Shown one piece after another: positions 60,023-64,000 of a stretch of 64,000 bases of DNA; position 1 is the stretch's first letter, and each line of letters starts with the position of its first letter. A model generated the notes under the pieces. That model searched no databases. It was not told the DNA's origin and worked only from the letters and a program-made list of their open reading frames with translations. This DNA is from Fusobacteria bacterium ZRK30 (lineage in GTDB: Bacteria > Fusobacteriota > Fusobacteriia > Fusobacteriales > Fusobacteriaceae). The position numbers and the translations under genes are program-made. The stretch lies in NCBI GenBank assembly GCA_024628785.1, contig CP102404.1:558001-622000 (forward strand), read 5' to 3'.

Positions 60023-61546
60023 ATGATATCAATAATTCGTAATATAAACCTCAAGAATGAAGTTCTTGCAGGTATTACAGTAGCTTTAGCTTTAGTTCCA
60101 GAAGTTATAGCTTTTGCCTTTGTAGCCGGAATCGACCCATTAATAGGTCTTCATGCATCGGTTATCATCGGTCTTTGTGCTTCAATATTTGGGGGACGTC
60201 CTGGGATGATCTCTGGAGCAGCCGGAAGTGTGGCGGTAGTTTTTGTAGCTTTAGTTGCCAGACATGGGGTAGAATATCTATTTGCCACAGTGGTATTGAT
60301 GGGTTTAATACAAATACTGACAGGTGTATTTAAATTAGGGAAATTTGCACGTATGATTCCCCATCCGGTAATTTTAGGGTTTGTAAATGGTTTAGCTATC
60401 GTGATCTTCTTAGCTCAATTAAATCAATTCAAAGTTGATGGGAAATTGATGCAAGGGGCACAGCTATATGTAATGGTAGCTTTAGTATTGTTAACTATGG
60501 CAATAGTTCATTTTTTACCAAAATTTACAAAAGCTATACCGGCATCTCTTGTAGGAATAGTAGTAACAACTGGTTTAGCTATGTGGTTAAATAAAATAGG
60601 AATTCATATGCCTAATGTTAAAGAATTTGCTAAAGGTGGAATATCTGGCGGGTTACCGCAATTTCATATTCCTAACCTGCCAATCAACCTTGAAACTCTA
60701 GAGATCATAGTTCCGTTTGCAGTAACAGCTGCATTGGTTGGACTTATTGAATCACTGTTGACACTTTCACTGGTTGATGACCTTACAGATACCAGAGGAC
60801 AGGGGAACCGTGAATGTATTGGACAGGGAATAGGAAATCTCCTCAATGGATTTATGGGTGGTACCGGTGGTTGTGCTATGATCGGTCAGTCAATTGTTAA
60901 TATTACCAGTAATGGTAGAGGGAGACTTTCAGGGATTGCCACAGCGTTATCACTTTTATCATTTGTTTTATTTGGTTCTAAGATAATCGAAATTATTCCA
61001 CTAGCAGCCCTTGTAGGAGTAATGTTCATGGTAGTTATAGAAACTTTTGCCTGGGATAGTTTAAAGTTAAGAAAAAAAGTTCCCACAAAAGATATCGTTA
61101 TAATATTGATCGTTGCAATTATTACAGTTTTACATGACCTGGCTCTTGCAGTAATTATCGGTGTTATCATATCAGCATTAATTTTTGCCTGGGAAAAAGG
61201 TAAAAAAATTGGTGCCAGAACTGAAGTTAGAGAAGATGGTGCAAAAGTATACAGATTAGACGGGCCGTTATTCTTTGGTTCAGCAGTAAGTTTCAAGGAG
61301 ATATTTACTCCAAAGGAAGATCCAAAGGAAGTATATATTGATTTTGCTAATTCTCATATAAGTGATCATTCTGCCATTGAGGCAATAAATGCCATCACAG
61401 AAAAATATAGTGAGTTAGGAAAAAAAATTCATCTAAAACATCTCAGTCCAGATTGTTTAGTATTATTAAAAAATGCAGAGGAAATCATAGAGGTAAATGT
61501 ATTGGAAGACCCTCAATATCATGTTGCAGATGATAGCTTAGCATAA
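60023..61546 (+). CDS. SulP family anion transporter with STAS domain (copy 2)
   Basis: 507 residues. SulP-type transporter: VALALVPEVIAFAFVAGIDPLIGLHASVI (family motif), SIFGGRPGMISGAAGSVAVVFVA, GLIESLLTLSLVDDLTDTRG, GGTGGCAMIGQSIVNI, and a C-terminal STAS-like domain (YRLDGPLFFGSAVSFKEI, YIDFANSHISDHSAIEAI). The GRPGMISGAAGS and short STAS make it unlike copy 1 at 23414; the two probably carry different anions, for example bicarbonate versus sulfate (inference). ATG after AGGGAGG. Confidence 0.85.
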   Translation: MISIIRNINLKNEVLAGITVALALVPEVIAFAFVAGIDPLIGLHASVIIGLCASIFGGRPGMISGAAGSVAVVFVALVARHGVEYLFATVVLMGLIQILTGVFKLGKFARMIPHPVILGFVNGLAIVIFLAQLNQFKVDGKLMQGAQLYVMVALVLLTMAIVHFLPKFTKAIPASLVGIVVTTGLAMWLNKIGIHMPNVKEFAKGGISGGLPQFHIPNLPINLETLEIIVPFAVTAALVGLIESLLTLSLVDDLTDTRGQGNRECIGQGIGNLLNGFMGGTGGCAMIGQSIVNITSNGRGRLSGIATALSLLSFVLFGSKIIEIIPLAALVGVMFMVVIETFAWDSLKLRKKVPTKDIVIILIVAIITVLHDLALAVIIGVIISALIFAWEKGKKIGARTEVREDGAKVYRLDGPLFFGSAVSFKEIFTPKEDPKEVYIDFANSHISDHSAIEAINAITEKYSELGKKIHLKHLSPDCLVLLKNAEEIIEVNVLEDPQYHVADDSLA

Positions 61547-61547
61547 A

Positions 61548-61590
61548 TAAATAGGAGGAAAGTTCATCTGAACTTCCCTCCTATTTTTAT
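61548..61590. terminator. bidirectional terminator between SulP copy 2 and threonine aldolase
   Basis: AATAGGAGGAAAGTTC (61550-61565) / GAACTTCCCTCCTATT (61570-61585) with one mismatch, then TTTT. Confidence 0.88.
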
Positions 61591-62622
61591 TTATTTACTT
61601 ACTAATTCTTTTATTTTTTCTATGAAAAGGTCTATGTCTTCCTTTAGAATATCAAAGGACATAACGAATCTGACCTCTGAAGTATTGGGATCCCAGACAT
61701 AGAAATAACAAAATTCCTGTAATGGTTCTATAATTTTTTCAGGTAAAATTGCAAAAACAGTATTTCCTCTGACCTCGTTGGTTATAGAAATATCAATTTT
61801 TAGGAGTTCAGTTTCTAGATACTTTGCCATCTCATTTCCAGCTTTGGCATTTTCATGCCAAAGATTACCCTCTAAAAGGGTTAGGTATTGAGCCGAGATA
61901 TATCTCATCTTTGAATGAAGCTGTAAATTTTGCTTTCTGAGGTATTCAAATTCTTTTACTTTGTCTTTTAGTTTTTCATTAAAGATAACCAAAGCTTCGC
62001 CAAACATAATACCGTTTTTAGTGCCTCCAAAGGAAAGAATATCTACTCCGCATCCCCTTGTCATCTCCTCCAATGAACATTCTAAAGCCACTGCGGCATT
62101 GGAAATTCTGGCACCATCCATGTGAAGATACATTCCATGTTTTTTAGCAAAATCAGAAATCTCTCTGATCTCGTCTAAAGTATAGATAGTTCCATTTTCT
62201 GTGGCCTGGCTGATGGAGATGATAGACGGGCTGGGTCTATGAAAAGTATCTTTAAACAATAGGTATTTTTTAGCTTTTTCTATGTCTAATTTTCCGTTTG
62301 TAGTAGGGACGGTTAACATCTGCATCCCGGTCACTTTAGCTGTAGAGCCGGTCTCGTCTGTAAATATATGAGCAGTTTCAGGACAGATAACAGCGCTGCC
62401 TATCTCCTTCATTATATCCAGAGCAAAAACATTTGATGCAGTTCCGTTGTATACGAATAAGGTTTCTACCGGGCCAAATACTTCATTGAACTTTTGCTTG
62501 GCTTTTGTGGTGTATTCATCTCCTCCATATGGAGATTGATGACCACTGTTGGCATCGATTAAGCTTTTCATAATATTAGGATGTACTCCGCTGTAGTTGT
62601 CACTTGCAAAACTTTTTTTCAT
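61591..62622 (-). CDS. ltaA: low-specificity L-threonine aldolase
   Basis: 343 residues from ATG 62622; the longer frame to 62634 begins inside the GGGAGG ribosome binding site. PLP enzyme splitting L-threonine or L-allo-threonine to glycine and acetaldehyde. Marks: SDNYSGVHPNIMKSL, GSAVICPETAHIFTDETGSTAK, YLHMDGARISNAAVAL and the PLP lysine in SFGGTKNGIMFGEALV. Adds to the amino-acid-degrading character of the genome. Single gene. Confidence 0.9.
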   Translation of the reverse strand: MKKSFASDNYSGVHPNIMKSLIDANSGHQSPYGGDEYTTKAKQKFNEVFGPVETLFVYNGTASNVFALDIMKEIGSAVICPETAHIFTDETGSTAKVTGMQMLTVPTTNGKLDIEKAKKYLLFKDTFHRPSPSIISISQATENGTIYTLDEIREISDFAKKHGMYLHMDGARISNAAVALECSLEEMTRGCGVDILSFGGTKNGIMFGEALVIFNEKLKDKVKEFEYLRKQNLQLHSKMRYISAQYLTLLEGNLWHENAKAGNEMAKYLETELLKIDISITNEVRGNTVFAILPEKIIEPLQEFCYFYVWDPNTSEVRFVMSFDILKEDIDLFIEKIKELVSK

Positions 62623-62640
62623 ATTTCCTCCCAAATAAAA

Positions 62641-63453
62641 TTATTTTTTTCTTAATTCATTATATTCAGCTAGTTTTTCTTTTAATTTTTCTATCTGTGC
62701 AGGGGTAAAGTTTTCCTCTTTTAGAGCTTCAAAATTAAAGCTTTCTAATTGATAGATAAACTTCATTCCTATTTCTGTAAGGTAGGAAACAAAACTTCTG
62801 TATCTGAAAAATACTTTGGATACTTTATGTCCGTAAACTAAGTATTCCTCGATATCGGAATTAAATTCGCCATTTTTAAATTTGATATATTCATTTTCAG
62901 CATTGTTTATTTTTGTTTTAGAGATCCCGTCTGCTATTAATTTTTCAAAATTTAAATTTTCTAACTCACTTACATATATGTATCCTGAATTTTCACAGAT
63001 CTTCTTAAATTCGTCATGTTTTCTTGCCGAATAGAGATCCTTAATTAAAACTCTATATCGAGGTTCTTCTATCACTGTTTCAGTTTCTTTAGATTGTTTT
63101 AAAACCTGATTTTCTTCCCTTAAACTATTTGCCATCTTTTCAATTTCTGTTATTTTTTCAATGATTTCATGATTTTCAGCCATCAATTTCATATTTTCTA
63201 ACCTAAAATTTTCATTTAAAATTTTTAGATCTGTATTTTCTTTTTTTACCTTATCAAACTCTAAGGTGATCTTTTCAAATTGTCTGTCATGGGGAGATTT
63301 AGATATTTTCTCTATTTTTTTATCTTTTTCCTGGATGAGGTTTACTAACTCCTCCTCTTTGGTCTTACTTTCTATTATTTCTTTTTGCAGGCTATCGATC
63401 AATACATTTAACTCAGCAATTTTCTCTTTTTCTTTAATTCCAAATAAACTCAT
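62641..63453 (-). CDS. coiled-coil protein of unknown function
   Basis: 270 residues from ATG 63453, chosen for GGAGG five bases away; the frame runs 12 bases further. Residues 15-130 form a Glu/Lys/Leu-rich coiled coil. Residues 140-270 contain two similar segments: SARKHDEFKKICENSGYIYVSELENLNFEKLIADGISKTKI and KVFFRYRSFVSYLTEIGMKFIYQLESFNFEALKEENFTPAQI, which looks like an internally duplicated helix-hairpin-type module. No signal peptide or membrane span. It lies 18 bases upstream of ltaA on the same strand and may be cotranscribed. I do not recognise the family. Confidence 0.55.
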   Translation of the reverse strand: MSLFGIKEKEKIAELNVLIDSLQKEIIESKTKEEELVNLIQEKDKKIEKISKSPHDRQFEKITLEFDKVKKENTDLKILNENFRLENMKLMAENHEIIEKITEIEKMANSLREENQVLKQSKETETVIEEPRYRVLIKDLYSARKHDEFKKICENSGYIYVSELENLNFEKLIADGISKTKINNAENEYIKFKNGEFNSDIEEYLVYGHKVSKVFFRYRSFVSYLTEIGMKFIYQLESFNFEALKEENFTPAQIEKLKEKLAEYNELRKK

Positions 63454-63571
63454 AGGCTCCTCCATATTTTTCCTTTTATTATAAGTATAGTAGAAAAAAA
63501 AAATAAATTCAACTTTAAATTATTCTAGAAATAATTTTTTAAAAACTGTATAATAAGCAGGGAGGTGGAAT

Positions 63572-64000
63572 ATGAAGTTAAAACAATCTATGATTATTCT
63601 GATATTATTAATTTTAGGAGGGTGTACAAGCCTTGATTTTTTTATCAAAGAAACAAAATTTAACAACCTAAAGGAGAAAGACGGTCTTTACTATAAAAAT
63701 GAAAAACTCTATACAGGTGAGGCTAGGTCTTATTATGAGAATAAAAATAAAAAAGCCTTTGGAACTTTTAAAAACGGGGAATTTGATGGAGAATTTTTAT
63801 TTTACTATGAAGATGGTAATTTGAGATCGAAGATGAATTTTGTTGAAAATAAGTTAGATGGGACAAAATATCAGTATTATTCCAACGGAAATAAAAAAAT
63901 AGTAGAGAATTACAACCAGGGAAGGTTAAACGGGATGCTGACAGAATATTATGAAAATTCAGCTATTAAATTTGAAGTCCGATTTAAAGATGACGTTATG
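63572..64000 (+). CDS. MORN-repeat (YwqK-like) lipoprotein, 3' end outside window
   Basis: 143 codons are visible and the frame is open at the window's right edge. ATG after GGGAGGTGG. Lipoprotein signal (MKLKQSMIILILLILGGCTS, Cys18). The mature part has repeated MORN-like units: GLYYKNEKLYTGEA, AFGTFKNGEFDGEFLFYYEDGNLR, LDGTKYQYYSNGNKK, LNGMLTEYYENSAIKFEVRF. This pattern is that of YwqK-type proteins, sometimes called antitoxin-like; function is unknown. The small lipoprotein at 23066 resembles its first unit. Confidence 0.8.
   Translation, partial: MKLKQSMIILILLILGGCTSLDFFIKETKFNNLKEKDGLYYKNEKLYTGEARSYYENKNKKAFGTFKNGEFDGEFLFYYEDGNLRSKMNFVENKLDGTKYQYYSNGNKKIVENYNQGRLNGMLTEYYENSAIKFEVRFKDDVM

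Overview
The window is AT-rich, densely coded DNA. Its starts are often TTG or GTG behind strong GGAGG-type ribosome binding sites. The gene set suggests an anaerobic, amino-acid- and C4-dicarboxylate-fermenting bacterium with an outer membrane: histidine utilisation, tryptophanase, two-subunit class I fumarase, malic enzyme, aspartase, a B12 adenosyltransferase, OmpA-like proteins and a large outer-membrane barrel. A member of the Fusobacteriota (Ilyobacter / Propionigenium / Psychrilyobacter type) fits best. This is inferred from gene content and protein flavour; no rRNA gene is present to confirm it. No tRNA, CRISPR array, insertion sequence or prophage was recognised.

Layout. 1-3942: end of an OmpA-domain protein and a 1176-residue outer-membrane protein. 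3981-8983: hutG divergent from hutH-hutU. 9080-11291: a gene-free stretch with stem-loops, then a promoter, an 8-codon leader peptide and an antibiotic-resistance-type ABC-F ATPase. 11410-18137 (minus): an apparent operon of a degenerate UvrD-like ATPase, an Ig/FGE-domain exported protein, an MscS channel and RecQ. 18339-21424: two paralogous repeat proteins and tryptophanase. 21486-25048: a methyltransferase, an OmpA lipoprotein, a small lipoprotein, a decayed copy of the methyltransferase 3' end, and a SulP transporter. 25319-27824: a Cys-rich microprotein, a CSCS-motif permease, a CxxC thioredoxin-like protein and a COG0523 GTPase. 27920-30145: a PAS-GGDEF protein, a DeoR regulator and a microprotein under a tandem operator. 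30349-33232: a menaquinone tail-end cassette. 33303-36309: a band-7 protein, a metallo-hydrolase and a DMT exporter. 36457-42360: biotin genes bioA-bioF-bioG-bioC, a CAT-like acetyltransferase, thyA and a DHFR. 42442-48764: an M20 hydrolase, an FAD reductase, a cobalamin adenosyltransferase, a lipid kinase, a nucleoside kinase and a lipoprotein. 48807-50927: a SIR2-like protein with a tandem-repeat linker. 51194-57047: fumarase, an RpiR regulator, malic enzyme and aspartase. 57200-64000: DUF1499 lipoprotein, cardiolipin synthase, PlsC, a second SulP, threonine aldolase, a coiled-coil protein and a truncated MORN-type lipoprotein.

How the genes work together. Histidine, tryptophan and aspartate/malate/fumarate would be broken down to glutamate, pyruvate, ammonia and C4 acids; the adenosyltransferase could supply coenzyme B12 for a succinate-propionate route (inference). 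The fumarase and malic enzyme genes share a promoter/leader pattern. Two perfect palindromes between the RpiR gene and the malic enzyme gene suggest local control of C4 metabolism.

Most interesting for follow-up: the SIR2-like protein that appears to have lost its catalytic residues; the leader-peptide-controlled ABC-F gene; the permease/CxxC/GTPase/microprotein cluster; the mini-HepS-like subunit in the menaquinone cassette; an imperfect palindrome that recurs upstream of three genes; and a gene relic whose terminator has kept its structure by paired changes.
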